Positions 26,391 to 36,800 of a stretch of DNA of 64,000 nt are shown piece by piece. The notes beneath the pieces were generated by a model. That model saw only the letters and a program-made list of their open reading frames with translations. It searched no databases and was not told the origin of the DNA. The stretch comes from CALBPI01 sp045110335. GTDB lineage: Bacteria > Pseudomonadota > Gammaproteobacteria > Steroidobacterales > Woeseiaceae. The position numbers and the translations under genes are program-made. Location of the stretch: contig JBGCGB010000019.1 in assembly GCA_045110335.1 (NCBI GenBank), positions 1 through 64,000 of the forward strand, given 5' to 3'. Each line of letters begins with the position of its first letter. Positions within the stretch are counted from its first letter, which is position 1.

Positions 26391-27017
26391 CTAACTGGCC
26401 TCACCATCAGCATCGCGACGACGCTGAATCGCTTCAATCAGTTTCAATGCCTCTTTTTCCATTTGAATGACTAGCGTGTCGACGCGGTTACGCGCATAAC
26501 GAAATCCGATCAACGACGGAATAGCAACGGTCAGCCCGGCCGCCGTGGTAATCAATGCTTCCGAGATACCGCCAGCCAACACTGCGGGATTACCGACACC
26601 GGCAGCGGTGATCGCCGTGAATACTTTCACCATGCCAATCACGGTACCGAGCAAACCTAACAGCGGCGTAATTGCCGCGATCGTACCGAGCGAATCCAGG
26701 TAACGCTCCAGTTCGTGCACAACGTGACGACCAGTATCCTCAATGCTTTCTTTCATTGCGGATCGGTCGCGGTCACGGTTTGCAAGCCCGGCAGCCAAAA
26801 TTTGACCCAGCGGCGAGCCATGATGAAGCGTTTGAAGGTGCTTGTGCGTCAGCTCATCATTCTTCACCCAACCCCATACTTGCGACGTTAGATCTTTTGG
26901 AATGACCCGTTGCTGCTGAAGCGTCCAGTAACGCTCGATGACAATACCGGTTGCGATAATAGCGCAGAGGATGATTGGCGCCATCATCCAACCACCGGCA
27001 AGTACGATTTCAACCAT
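26391..27017 (-). CDS. exbB: ExbB/TolQ/MotA family proton channel protein
   Basis: Three membrane helices are visible: MVEIVLAGGWMMAPIILCAIIA, then SLGTIAAITPLLGLLGTVIG with MVKVFTAI close behind, and the LITTAAGLTVAIPSLIG region. These are the hallmarks of the MotA/TolQ/ExbB channel family. ATG 27017 has GGAA upstream and gives 208 residues; the frame could begin at TTG 27068, just after the comEC stop. The stop lies directly against the exbD start. Confidence 0.93.
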   Translation of the reverse strand: MVEIVLAGGWMMAPIILCAIIATGIVIERYWTLQQQRVIPKDLTSQVWGWVKNDELTHKHLQTLHHGSPLGQILAAGLANRDRDRSAMKESIEDTGRHVVHELERYLDSLGTIAAITPLLGLLGTVIGMVKVFTAITAAGVGNPAVLAGGISEALITTAAGLTVAIPSLIGFRYARNRVDTLVIQMEKEALKLIEAIQRRRDADGEAS

Positions 27018-27068
27018 GCGCGTTCCGAAGTTCCAAGTTGCATGCAATATACCGCGAGCGCGCTGCAA

Positions 27069-29327
27069 CTACCACAAATCCTTATCGTTTTTGCGTTCCC
27101 GGTAAACCCCGATTTGCGCCATTTGCCCGCGACAAAAGCGTCCGCGAAGCGCACCATCCATGCCCGTGTTGCGAACTACCGCGTTGGCGCTTTGCCAACG
27201 TCGTGCCACAGTAGGATGCGGCAGCTGCCACCGCCCCCTTGCGGCGGCACTCACCCATACCTCTTTTGCCCGTAACGCGTTAACTAACTGGCGGGATGAG
27301 GATGTCCGGCTGCCATGATGCGGCGCCAGTACCATGACAGGCGACAAAAGACGCATAGCGGTCACTTCCTGCTCGGCGGCATGCTCAATATCGCCGGTTA
27401 ACAAGATCACCGCATCACCGATGGTTATCTGTAACACGCAGGAACGATTGTTTTCGGACCATTGCCGCTCACTCAAGCCGGCAATAGGCCACAACACTTC
27501 GAATCGAACATCATCGATAGACCAGCGTTGCCCGCGAACACAAGCTGCCATGCCATCATCGTGATTGCCAATCCAATGGACTCCCGATAGTGCCTGCATC
27601 AACAAAGGTGCCCCGCCCACATGATCGCTATCAGCATGACTGACCATCCCGAAGGCCGGGGCTGTGCGACCCATGGCGACGAGGTAAGGTTGAATGATAC
27701 TTGCCGCCGCGCTGCCACCGCCAAACCATGCAGGACCGGTGTCATACAATGCGTGCCAGTCAGGTCCCGCCATATGCAATGCGGTGCCGTGCCCGACATC
27801 CAAGAGCGTCACTTCTAAACAATCTGATGGCACGCGATACGACTGCAATGCCAGCATACAAGAACCAGCACTCAGCATGAGCGCACGGCCGGGCACGTAA
27901 CGCATCAATGCCGCAACAGCGCAGAGACCGCACAAAAGACAAGCGTACCAAGCGTCCATCGCGGCAACCGGCCTCACCGCACCGGTGATATCCGTCAAAA
28001 ACTGCAGTAACCAAAGTACCCGGTCAACAAAGTACGCCGCTGCCGCCCAGCAAGGTTGCGCGACGCCCGGCACCAACAAGGTCGCGACAGTCGCTATTAG
28101 AACGAGAGGCACCAGCAAGCAGCCAAAAACCGGCACCATGAATAGATTGGCGATCAAACCGATATAGCTCCATTGACCGAACCAGGCCGACGTCATTGGC
28201 GCCAACGCCAGACTCAACAACACTTGCGCAAGCAACACCGTTTGGACTCGGCCATTCTCGGACTGAAGGCTGGCCTCACGAACGCGCGAGGCAACGCCGA
28301 GTATCGCGACCGCGGAGAACGATAACCAAAACGAGGCGCCCGACAATACTTGTGGGTCTTTGAGAACCACGGAGATGGTCGCCGCAGCAACAAGATCCAG
28401 CAGCGATATTCGTTGGCGGAAACGAAACGACAACCAAACCAGCAGCAGCATGATCCACGCACGTTGCGTCGGCAGCGTAAATCCGGCCAACCAAACGTAA
28501 CTGCTGGCTAGGACCAGACCGAAAAAGCCGGCGATATCTTGCTGCGCGGACTCGTTCTTCCAAGGAATCCATCGACCCAACCAGTATCCGATAGCGGCCA
28601 CCAAACCGACATGCAATCCCGATATAGCGAGCAAATGTGCCGTGCCGGAGTCACGTAGCATCGCCATTGAATCTTCAGCGATATTGGCACGTTCGCCGGT
28701 GGCGAGCGCAAGCAGCAATCCCGTTACATGATCTTCCGCAGGTATTTGCGCCAGTGCCGCTGCTACGCGTCTCACGAATGTCCAGCGATACGAACCAGGC
28801 TGATCATCACAGCGTTTGGATATCCCAAGATCAATCAATAATGCGCTTGCACCGACACCCTGCTGCGCCAGCCATTGTTGTCGATCGAAAGCGTTAGGGT
28901 TCGAGCTCGTATGCACTTGGCGCAAACGGAGTGGCAAACGCCAACAATCACCAGGCTGCAAATCTAATGACCCGGAGGTAGCAATCAACACTAACCGTTT
29001 TGGCAAACTGGGATCCGAAGTAGTGACTTGCCAGGATTGCGCGGTCGCAGTTTGACGCCCCAAGCTATCAATCAAAACTGGAACACGGACAACGACGTCA
29101 TTCAGCGCAGAATGTAAGAGCCGATCGGAAGCACTCTGGTGACCGGATACGACCATCATGACCACGGCGAACAACGTGGTTGCGGCCAGCACGCCGATCA
29201 CGAAGTGTTCGTGAACGATCGTCCAGTAGACGCTAACGAAACACATCGGAACAAGCCACGCCACGGGCGGAATGGCTGCGCTTAGCGCAAGGGCAAGCAG
29301 CACCCAAAAAATGGCCAGCGTACGCAT
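27069..29327 (-). CDS. comEC: DNA internalisation channel ComEC/Rec2
   Basis: ComEC carries single-stranded DNA across the inner membrane during natural transformation. The 752-residue protein has the N-terminal DUF4131 region, the competence domain with GTAHLLAISGLHVGLVAAIG and many helices, and a C-terminal metallo-beta-lactamase-like domain (LLDVGHGTAL, MVSHADSDHVGG, LLTGDIEHAAEQEV, LAPHHGSRTSSS). HADSDHVGG and APHHGS indicate that the metal-binding nuclease-like site is intact. It heads the unit with exbB, exbD, msbA, lpxK and kdsB. Confidence 0.95.
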   Translation of the reverse strand: MRTLAIFWVLLALALSAAIPPVAWLVPMCFVSVYWTIVHEHFVIGVLAATTLFAVVMMVVSGHQSASDRLLHSALNDVVVRVPVLIDSLGRQTATAQSWQVTTSDPSLPKRLVLIATSGSLDLQPGDCWRLPLRLRQVHTSSNPNAFDRQQWLAQQGVGASALLIDLGISKRCDDQPGSYRWTFVRRVAAALAQIPAEDHVTGLLLALATGERANIAEDSMAMLRDSGTAHLLAISGLHVGLVAAIGYWLGRWIPWKNESAQQDIAGFFGLVLASSYVWLAGFTLPTQRAWIMLLLVWLSFRFRQRISLLDLVAAATISVVLKDPQVLSGASFWLSFSAVAILGVASRVREASLQSENGRVQTVLLAQVLLSLALAPMTSAWFGQWSYIGLIANLFMVPVFGCLLVPLVLIATVATLLVPGVAQPCWAAAAYFVDRVLWLLQFLTDITGAVRPVAAMDAWYACLLCGLCAVAALMRYVPGRALMLSAGSCMLALQSYRVPSDCLEVTLLDVGHGTALHMAGPDWHALYDTGPAWFGGGSAAASIIQPYLVAMGRTAPAFGMVSHADSDHVGGAPLLMQALSGVHWIGNHDDGMAACVRGQRWSIDDVRFEVLWPIAGLSERQWSENNRSCVLQITIGDAVILLTGDIEHAAEQEVTAMRLLSPVMVLAPHHGSRTSSSRQLVNALRAKEVWVSAAARGRWQLPHPTVARRWQSANAVVRNTGMDGALRGRFCRGQMAQIGVYRERKNDKDLW

Positions 29328-29483
29328 CTTGCTCGCAGCGTCATTGCAAAATCAGAGTTTCACTATCCGCTGGCTAGGCTGTCGTCGCCATTTGCCGTCG
29401 AAGTAACGAAAAATGCGTACCGCGTCATGCCAATTGAACATTAAGCTGTCACTATAGCGTTCTTCTCGACACGAGCCCGGTTA

Positions 29484-30011
29484 ATGCCCCGCCAGTTTTT
29501 CCGTCGTCTTTCACCATCACGCGCCCGCGTCTCGCGGCAGCGCTGGTTGAAGCCATTCCGTGGGTGGTTGGATCATCCAGATCTTTGGGCAATCCGACGC
29601 AAGGCCGTAGCACCGGGTATCGCATTGGGCTTGTTCTGGACTTGGGTTCCCATTCCGGGACATAGCATTGCCGCAGGCATTAGCGCGATTGCACTTCGTG
29701 TCCATCTACCACTGGCCGTTGTCATGACCGCCCTCGTGAATCCGCTAACCATCGTGCCGATCTACTACAGCGGCTATCTGCTCGGAAAGAATCTTCTGCA
29801 ATCACCCGACCTCAGCGAATCATTGAGTTGGGATGCAGAAAGTATTGGTAACCAATTGGATATCATCTGGCAGCCGCTCTTACTCGGAAACGTTATTCTG
29901 GGACTGATCAGCGCCGCCATTGGCTATCTGCTGGTCGACATTCTCTGGCGAACGCGGATCGGAAACTACCTAACGAAAAGACGCGAACGACTAGACCGTC
30001 AGCGTCTTTGA
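29484..30011 (+). CDS. DUF2062 membrane protein
   Basis: This 175-residue protein matches DUF2062: an amphipathic N-terminus, VAPGIALGLFWTWVPIPGHS, NPLTIVPIYYSGYLLGKNLL and a final helix (LLLGNVILGLISAAIGYLLV) followed by basic residues. Its function is not known. It is divergent from comEC across 156 bases, where I see no clear feature beyond possible promoters. It overlaps the lolD stop by 13 bases tail to tail. Confidence 0.88.
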   Translation: MPRQFFRRLSPSRARVSRQRWLKPFRGWLDHPDLWAIRRKAVAPGIALGLFWTWVPIPGHSIAAGISAIALRVHLPLAVVMTALVNPLTIVPIYYSGYLLGKNLLQSPDLSESLSWDAESIGNQLDIIWQPLLLGNVILGLISAAIGYLLVDILWRTRIGNYLTKRRERLDRQRL

Positions 30012-30712
30012 ACCAATTGCCCGTGATCCAACGTTAATTCGCGCTGCATGCGAGATGCGATTTCTAGATCATGTGTGACCAGAACCAAACTCGTGCCAAA
30101 GTGTTCATTCAAAGCCATCATTTGCTGAAGCACCTGCTCACCGGTGTCTTTGTCCAGATTACCGGTTGGCTCGTCTGCCAACACCAACTTCGGCCGCGTG
30201 ATCAGCGCCCGTGCAACCGCCGCGCGCTGACGCTCGCCGCCAGACAGTTCAGAGGGGCGATGATTTAGTCGATCAGCAAGCCCAACTCGATCCAGCAAAG
30301 CATCAGCCTCTTTGAGCGCCAAGTGCTTGCGTTCTTGCCGAATCAACAACGGCATTGCAACGTTTTCTCTCGCCGTGAATTCGGGCAACAAATGATGAAA
30401 CTGATAAATAAAGCCGATGGCATTGTTTCGCATTGCGCCGCGGTCGCGATCGGACAGCGCAGCGACATTTTGTTGCTCGACCAAAACCTCGCCGTTGGAC
30501 GGTGCATCCAAACCACCCAACAATTGCAGCAGCGTTGTCTTGCCGGAGCCTGACGCACCGACGACAGCGATCGTTTCACCCGCATAGATTTTGAGATCGA
30601 TATCGCGCAAGACCGTGAGTTTGTTGTCACCTTCACGGAAGTGCCGACCGACACCACGACACTCGAGCACGATCTCGGGCGAGGTGTCTATTTTTCGCTG
30701 GCTGCTATTCAA
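29999..30712 (-). CDS. lolD: Lipoprotein-releasing ABC transporter ATPase LolD
   Basis: LolD powers release of outer-membrane lipoproteins from the inner membrane to LolA. It has Walker A (VVGASGSGKTTLLQLLGGLD), the LolD-type PLLIRQERK segment, signature LSGGERQRAAVARALI and Walker B LVLADEPTGNLDKDTG. The frame reaches back to TTG 30775, but TTG 30712 is preceded by AGGAG with six bases spacing and overlaps the lolE stop by eight bases, so it was chosen (237 residues). Confidence 0.95.
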   Translation of the reverse strand: MNSSQRKIDTSPEIVLECRGVGRHFREGDNKLTVLRDIDLKIYAGETIAVVGASGSGKTTLLQLLGGLDAPSNGEVLVEQQNVAALSDRDRGAMRNNAIGFIYQFHHLLPEFTARENVAMPLLIRQERKHLALKEADALLDRVGLADRLNHRPSELSGGERQRAAVARALITRPKLVLADEPTGNLDKDTGEQVLQQMMALNEHFGTSLVLVTHDLEIASRMQRELTLDHGQLVQRR

Positions 30713-31946
30713 ACCTAAGCTCCTGCGCAGGATTGGTACGGGATGCTCGCCATGCTGGGTACAGCGTTGCCGCAAAGACTAATGACAGCGCAACGCTGAC
30801 CACTTTGACGACATCAACCCAGCGCAAGTCACTAGGCAGATCACTGATAAAATAGACATCAGCTGCCAAAACGGCGATCCCGAATGTCGCTTCGACCCAA
30901 GCGACTAGGCTTTCGAGATTTAAACTGATCAATGCCCCGAGCATAACACCAAGCAACGCACCTGCGCAGCCGATCAACGCACCTTGCGTCACGAAAATGC
31001 GGACAATACTGAGACGGGAGGCGCCAATCGTACGCAAAATCGCGATATCTCCGCGCTTATTGCGTACCACCATCACCAAAGTGGACACGATATTGAAGGC
31101 CGCAACGGCAATCACCAGCAGCAAAATAACGAACAAAATCGACTTTGTGATCTGAATAGATCGGAAAAAGGCGCTATGGCGACGGGTCCAATCACTGATC
31201 ATGACACCCCCGCCCTGCTCAATGGCGACTTCACGCGCAATCACCGGCGCGGCAAACAAATCGTCAACCGCAAGACGAATGCCGGTAACGCCATCGATTC
31301 CTCGATACAAACGACTCGCATCTTCCATGTGAATAAAAGCGAAGCGGCGGTCAAATTCGTACATTCCCGCACGATAGATACCAACGACCGTAAAGCGTCT
31401 CAGGCGCGGCATAATGCCGGCCGGCGTCACTCTGCCCTCCGCAATCATGACGAGCACTTTATCATCCAGCGCCACGTTCAAAGCTTCTGCCAAATCAGAG
31501 CCTAGCACGATGCCATAGCCACGAGATTCAAGCGCATCCACGCTGCCCTCAACCAGCAATCTGTCTACGCCCGAAACCTGTTTTTCGGCGTCTGGCAAAA
31601 TGCCGCGTAACACAATGCCGCTAAGTGCTTCGTCGAAACTGGCTAACGCCTTTTCTTCAATGTAAGGCGCGACACCGGTGACGCCTGGATGCGCCAGCGC
31701 CGCTTCGCCGCGAAGCTCCCAACTGGACAACTGACCATCCAAACCCTCAATCGTCGCATGCGATGACATTGCCAGCAGGCGACCCGTAAGTTCGCGCTCG
31801 AAGCCGTTGACGACCGACAAGACCACAATTAGAACGGCAACGCCGATGGCAACACCCGCCATCGATATCACCGAAATAAACGACACGAATCCACCGCCGG
31901 AACGAGCCTGCACATAACGTCGACCAATAAAGGACTCGAATGCCAT
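30705..31946 (-). CDS. lolE: Lipoprotein-releasing permease, LolE-like
   Basis: This 413-residue permease has an N-terminal helix (GGGFVSFISVISMAGVAIG), a large periplasmic domain and three C-terminal helices including LFVILLLVIAVAAFNIVSTL. The MVVRNKRGDIAILRTIGAS segment is the coupling loop to LolD. Its N-terminus is closer to E. coli LolE than to LolC, hence the tentative name. It follows the lolC-like gene by 12 bases and overlaps lolD. Confidence 0.9.
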   Translation of the reverse strand: MAFESFIGRRYVQARSGGGFVSFISVISMAGVAIGVAVLIVVLSVVNGFERELTGRLLAMSSHATIEGLDGQLSSWELRGEAALAHPGVTGVAPYIEEKALASFDEALSGIVLRGILPDAEKQVSGVDRLLVEGSVDALESRGYGIVLGSDLAEALNVALDDKVLVMIAEGRVTPAGIMPRLRRFTVVGIYRAGMYEFDRRFAFIHMEDASRLYRGIDGVTGIRLAVDDLFAAPVIAREVAIEQGGGVMISDWTRRHSAFFRSIQITKSILFVILLLVIAVAAFNIVSTLVMVVRNKRGDIAILRTIGASRLSIVRIFVTQGALIGCAGALLGVMLGALISLNLESLVAWVEATFGIAVLAADVYFISDLPSDLRWVDVVKVVSVALSLVFAATLYPAWRASRTNPAQELRFE

Positions 31947-31958
31947 TACCGATTCCGC

Positions 31959-33200
31959 CTATCCATAGCGCAAAGCCTCAGCCGGATGCACGGCTGCCGC
32001 GCGTTTGGACGGATAAAAGGTTGCAAAGGTCGTAATCAGTAGCGCCGAGACCGCAATCACCAAGACTTGGTTCCAATGAATTTCGGACGGTATCGCGGAC
32101 ATGACATAGACGTCACCCGGCATCACCTGAAACCCAAACCATTGCTCAAGCGTCGCCGCGACGACGGTGACATTCGCGGCTAACAGCACGCCGCCCACAA
32201 CCCCAAGAAGAACACCGAGCCAGGCGATGATCAGGCCTTGCGTCAGAAAGACGCGAACCACACTAGCCGCCGACAGTCCCATCGTTCGCAAGATCGCGAT
32301 GTCTGTTTCTTTATCGGTTACCACCATCACGAGGCTCGCAATGATGTTGAACGCGGCGACACCGATCACTAAAGACAGGATCAAGGCCATCATGGCTTTT
32401 TCAATTCGGATCGCACGGAAGTAGCTGGCGTTCTGTTGCGTCCAATCCGTTGTTTGATAATCGCCGCCCAATCGCTCCCGCAATTCGCGAGAGATTATCG
32501 GTGCTGAAAACACTTCGTCGAAGCGCAGTTTCAAACCCGCGACTCGGCCTGGCTTGCCAAGCAATGCCGCCGCATCCTCCCAGTGAAGGTAAGCCGCACC
32601 GGCATCATACTCGGGCACACCGGAGTCAAAAATACCCGCGACAGTCAGTTGCTGCAGTCGAGGTACGAGTCCGGAAGTCGTTACTGTTGGCACAAGCAGC
32701 TGCAAGTCATCGCCAATCATCAAGCCTAAGTCGATGGCCAAATAGCGCCCGATCACAATTTGGTCAGAACCCGGGGCCAGCGCATTCAATGACCCGCTAA
32801 CCAAAGAATCCTGTATGCCGGATCCGACGCCCTCCAGTTCGGGGTCAATACCTTGGGCGATCAGCGGAATCAATTGACCGTCTACATTGACCATACCTTC
32901 GACATCAACCACCGGAGCGGCGCTGACGATGGCCGGCTGTGCCAACACGTCTTTCCTGAGCAATTCCCAGTCATTGAGGTAGCCATCGGTACGATCAAGC
33001 GTTGCATGTGACTGCATGCCCAGCAGGCGGCTGCGAAGCTCTGCTTCGAAACCATTCATGACGGAAAGGATGGTAATCAGCGCTGCAACGCCAATGGCAA
33101 CCCCCAGCAATGATGCCGCACTAATAAAGGAGGCAAAGCGGGTGGATTGCCGAGAGCGCAAATAGCGCAGCCCGATCATTGTTTCAACAGAGCGCAGCAT
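31959..33200 (-). CDS. lolC: Lipoprotein-releasing permease, LolC-like
   Basis: This protein is a paralogue of its neighbour with the same 413-residue length and plan. Its N-terminus (IGLRYLRSRQSTRFASFISA) is LolC-like, and the coupling segment is VVTDKETDIAILRTMGLS. Together with the LolE-like protein and LolD it should form the Lol exporter. It is the first gene of the unit and is divergent from the gene at 33353. An internal ATG at 33179 (MIGLRYLRS) is an alternative start. Confidence 0.9.
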   Translation of the reverse strand: MLRSVETMIGLRYLRSRQSTRFASFISAASLLGVAIGVAALITILSVMNGFEAELRSRLLGMQSHATLDRTDGYLNDWELLRKDVLAQPAIVSAAPVVDVEGMVNVDGQLIPLIAQGIDPELEGVGSGIQDSLVSGSLNALAPGSDQIVIGRYLAIDLGLMIGDDLQLLVPTVTTSGLVPRLQQLTVAGIFDSGVPEYDAGAAYLHWEDAAALLGKPGRVAGLKLRFDEVFSAPIISRELRERLGGDYQTTDWTQQNASYFRAIRIEKAMMALILSLVIGVAAFNIIASLVMVVTDKETDIAILRTMGLSAASVVRVFLTQGLIIAWLGVLLGVVGGVLLAANVTVVAATLEQWFGFQVMPGDVYVMSAIPSEIHWNQVLVIAVSALLITTFATFYPSKRAAAVHPAEALRYG

Positions 33201-33352
33201 CGGCGGGATTAAACCATACTCGACCGGTTATCGCTCGATTTAGAGACCTGTGTCACGATTTCACCGGTTGTTGTCTGTCCGCCAGGCGCTTTCCGATGCT
33301 ATATTCTGGTAAATGCTTACCGGCGCGGGCCGGAGACAATGAGGCAATAGCA

Positions 33353-33634
33353 ATGATCAAGAAAATCACACTCTTATGCACACTGGCTTTGGCGAGCATC
33401 GCTGTATCGAATGCGAACGCTGATACGCTTGATATGTCGGGCGGTAAGACGATCGGCGCCATCGATGCGCCTCAGCGCGGCATGAGCATGCAACGCGTAG
33501 AATCTAAATGGGGCCAGCCCACTCGCCGTAAGGCCGCTGTTGGCCAGCCGCCGATCACACGCTGGGAATATGACGGATTCGTTGTTTACTTCGAGTTCGA
33601 CAAAGTGATTCATTCGGTCGCCAAGCCCGGCTAG
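33353..33634 (+). CDS. Small secreted BamE/SmpA-like protein
   Basis: This 93-residue protein has a signal peptide (MIKKITLLCTLALASIAVSN) and a compact C-terminal domain: GMSMQRVESKWGQPTRRKAA, then PPITRWEYDGFVVYFEFDKV. The pattern 'short helix, W/G-x-P, then beta strands for a Tyr/Phe-rich sheet' resembles the SmpA/OmlA (BamE-like) fold. Function is unknown. The start has GAGG upstream, and a TATATT (33300-33305) may be the -10 box. A good terminator follows. Confidence 0.75.
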   Translation: MIKKITLLCTLALASIAVSNANADTLDMSGGKTIGAIDAPQRGMSMQRVESKWGQPTRRKAAVGQPPITRWEYDGFVVYFEFDKVIHSVAKPG

Positions 33635-33678
33635 CGCCTAACAGCGCCGCTCTTCAAACCAGTTTTGTGGCATAATTG

Positions 33679-33702
33679 CGCCCGCTTTTCGCGGGCGTTT
33701 TT
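33679..33702 (+). terminator. Rho-independent terminator
   Basis: CGCCCGC (33679-33685) pairs with GCGGGCG (33691-33697) around TTTTC and is followed by five T. It ends the transcript of the small secreted protein gene about 45 bases after its stop and separates it from mfd. Confidence 0.93.
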
Positions 33703-33805
33703 GTCTCTGCGTGAAGCGTTTTCTTCGCCAATATCAATCGGCACGCCAACAAACGTAGTTGCTGGTCGGCAGCGTATTACTTGATGCGTCCCCATTTAGG
33801 TCACG

Positions 33806-36800
33806 ATGACAACACCTGCTCATACTTTATCGGCTTGGTCGCAAACACCAACGGCCACCAGCGCCCAGCAATTGCCATCGGAAATTGGCGGCCTGTATGG
33901 CGCGGCAGACGCACTATTGCTGACCAGGCTAGCAAGCGCGGTCGACGCGCCGGTGTTACACATCGCAGACTCACAACAAGAAGCTGATCGACTCGAGGCT
34001 GAAGCCCGTTTCTTTGCCGACGACAAGCTGCCCGTTTTGCATTTCCCAGATTGGGAAACGCTCCCTTACGATAGCTTTAGCCCGCATCAGGATATTATTT
34101 CCCAGCGCCTCGCCGTGCTAGCTAGATTGCCCGGCCTGACGCGGGGCTTGCTTATTGTGGCAGCACCTTGCCTATTGCATCGTTTACCGCCGACCGCATA
34201 CGTACGCTCGCGCGCGTTGGCATTGAAAGTCGGTGACCGGCTCAATGATGAGGCATTTGTAAGCACCTTGGCCGAAAGCGGCTATCTCCGGGTCCCACAG
34301 GTTGGTGAACATGGAGAATTTGCCGTACGCGGCTCGCTCATTGATGTATTTCCGATGGGTAGTGATGATCCGATCCGGATTGACCTTTTCGACGACGAGA
34401 TCGATAGCTTGCGCGACTTCGATCCCGATACGCAGATCTCCGGCACAAAACGCGATCAACTCACGCTACTACCCGCACGCGAAGTCCCGCTGGACGAAGA
34501 CGCCATCAAATTTTTTCGTCAACGGTATCGGGAACGCTTTTCCGGCGAGGCTAGCCAATCACAAGTTTACCGAGATATCACCGCGGGCATCGCGCACGGC
34601 GGCATTGAATACTACCTACCGTTGTTTTTTGAACGTACGGATACGCTGCTTAACTATCTGCCCGAGCAAACTATCCTGACGCATGGCCCGGAACTCGCCT
34701 TACGTATCGATGAAACACTCGCCGATGTCGCGGAGCGTTTCGAAGTATTAAACGTCACAGAAGACCGACCATTGCTCTCGCCCGAAGAAGCGTTTGTGTC
34801 GCTCGGCGATTGGCAAAGCCAGCTGGGACAACATCAACGCTTATTACTCTCCAGAGAAAAGCGACCAAATGACGAATCGCGCCTAAGCCAAAAGTTACCA
34901 CCGTTGGCAATCGACGCGCAGCGCGATGAGTCAGCCTCAGCGCTTGTGCAGTTCTTAAAACAACGTGAAGCGCCACGAAAAACGCTGATGATTGCTGAAT
35001 CCGCCGGCCGACGCGAAGCACTCATCGATCTTTGTATTGCGCACAAACTTCAACCAACGAGGGTTGATAGTTGGGACGCGTTTCTTGCTAGCGATGAATC
35101 CATGGCGGTCACCATCGGCGCCGTCAACGAAGGCATGTTGCTCGGTAACGGCGAGATCGCCCTTGTATCCGAACAAGCGATTTTTGGTCGCAAGATCAAA
35201 CCTCGTTCCCGTCGTCGCCGTGCCAACAGCGATCCTGAAAACATCATTCGACAGCTCAGTGATCTAACGGTCGGTGCACCTGTCGTCCATGAAGCCTACG
35301 GCGTTGGTCGCTACCTGGGTTTGCAAACACTCGATATCGGCGGCGTCACCAGTGAATTCCTAACCATTGAATACGCCGGCAGCGACAAGCTCTATGTACC
35401 TGTGCATGCGCTCCAACTCATTTCGCGCTACACCGGTGCCGCACCAGAGAAAGCACCGCTACACCGTCTGGGCACAGACCAATGGGCTCGTGCGCGTAAG
35501 AAGGCTGGCGAAAAAGCGCGCGATGTCGCGGCTGAGTTGTTAGATGTCTATGCGCGACGCGCCGCGCGGGTGGGCTTCGGATTCGCTTTGCCCGAAGCCG
35601 AGTATCGACAATTCGAACAAGCATTCCCTTTCGAACTCACCGAAGACCAAGCTACGGTCATTGAAGAAATCATCGGCGACATGCACGCACGTACCCCCAT
35701 GGATCGCGTGGTTTGTGGCGATGTTGGCTTCGGCAAGACTGAAGTCGCGTTACGCGCAGCGTTCGTCGCCGTACAAAACAACAAGCAGGTTGCCGTTCTC
35801 GTACCAACGACGTTATTGGCCCAACAACACTACCAAACGTTTTGTGATCGGTTTGCCGATTGGCCCGTTCGTGTTGAGCAGCTATCGCGCTTTCGCAGTA
35901 AGAAGCAGGTTGATGCGGTCGTCGATGGGATGCGAAAGGGCACCGTCGACATCGTCATCGGCACCCACAAAGTCATCAGCCACACCAAAGATTTCAAAGA
36001 CGCCGGACTTGTCATCATTGATGAAGAGCATCGATTCGGCGTGCGACACAAAGAAGCGCTCAAGTCATTGCGCGCAGAAATTGATGTATTGACGCTGACA
36101 GCGACGCCAATTCCGAGAACTCTCAATATGGCGTTGGGTGGTCTTCGTGAACTGTCGTTGATTTCGACGCCACCGGCCGACCGATTGTCCGTCAAGACAT
36201 TCGTGAGTCGCTGGAATGATGGATTGATTCGTGAAGCCTGCTTACGCGAGATCAAACGTGGCGGGCAAGTCTACTTTGTACACAATCGCGTCGAGGACAT
36301 AGAACGCATCGCGGCCGAGCTGGGCAAACTCGTACCGGAAGCCACCATTGGTGTCGGTCATGGACAGATGACAGAACGCGAACTCGAACAGGTGATGTTC
36401 GATTTCTACCATCGCAACTTCAATATCTTTGTTTGTACGACGATTGTTGAAAGCGGCATCGATGTTGCGACAGCAAACACCATCATTATCAACCGCGCCG
36501 ATCGATTCGGACTTGCACAACTACACCAATTGCGGGGTCGCGTCGGGCGCTCTCATCATCGCGCCTACGCGTACCTACTGACGCCGCCACGATCAGGCAT
36601 GACAGACGACGCGATCAAGCGGCTTGAAGCCATCGAATCGCTTGAAGATCTGGGCGCCGGGTTTGCGTTAGCGAGTCATGATCTTGAGATTCGTGGTGCC
36701 GGCGAACTATTGGGCGATGGCCAAAGCGGCCAAATACAGGAAATCGGGTTTTCACTTTACACCGAGCTGCTTACGCAGGCAGTCGAGTCATTGCGCGCCG

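Noticed and set aside
27334..27564. Plus-strand frames inside comEC with Cys-rich products
   Set aside because: They lie opposite the conserved metallo-beta-lactamase-like domain, and no ribosome-binding site or family was seen.
29328..29483. Promoter candidates between comEC and the DUF2062 gene (TTGAAC ... TATAGC)
   Set aside because: The spacing between the hexamers is only 13 bases, too short for a sigma-70 promoter.
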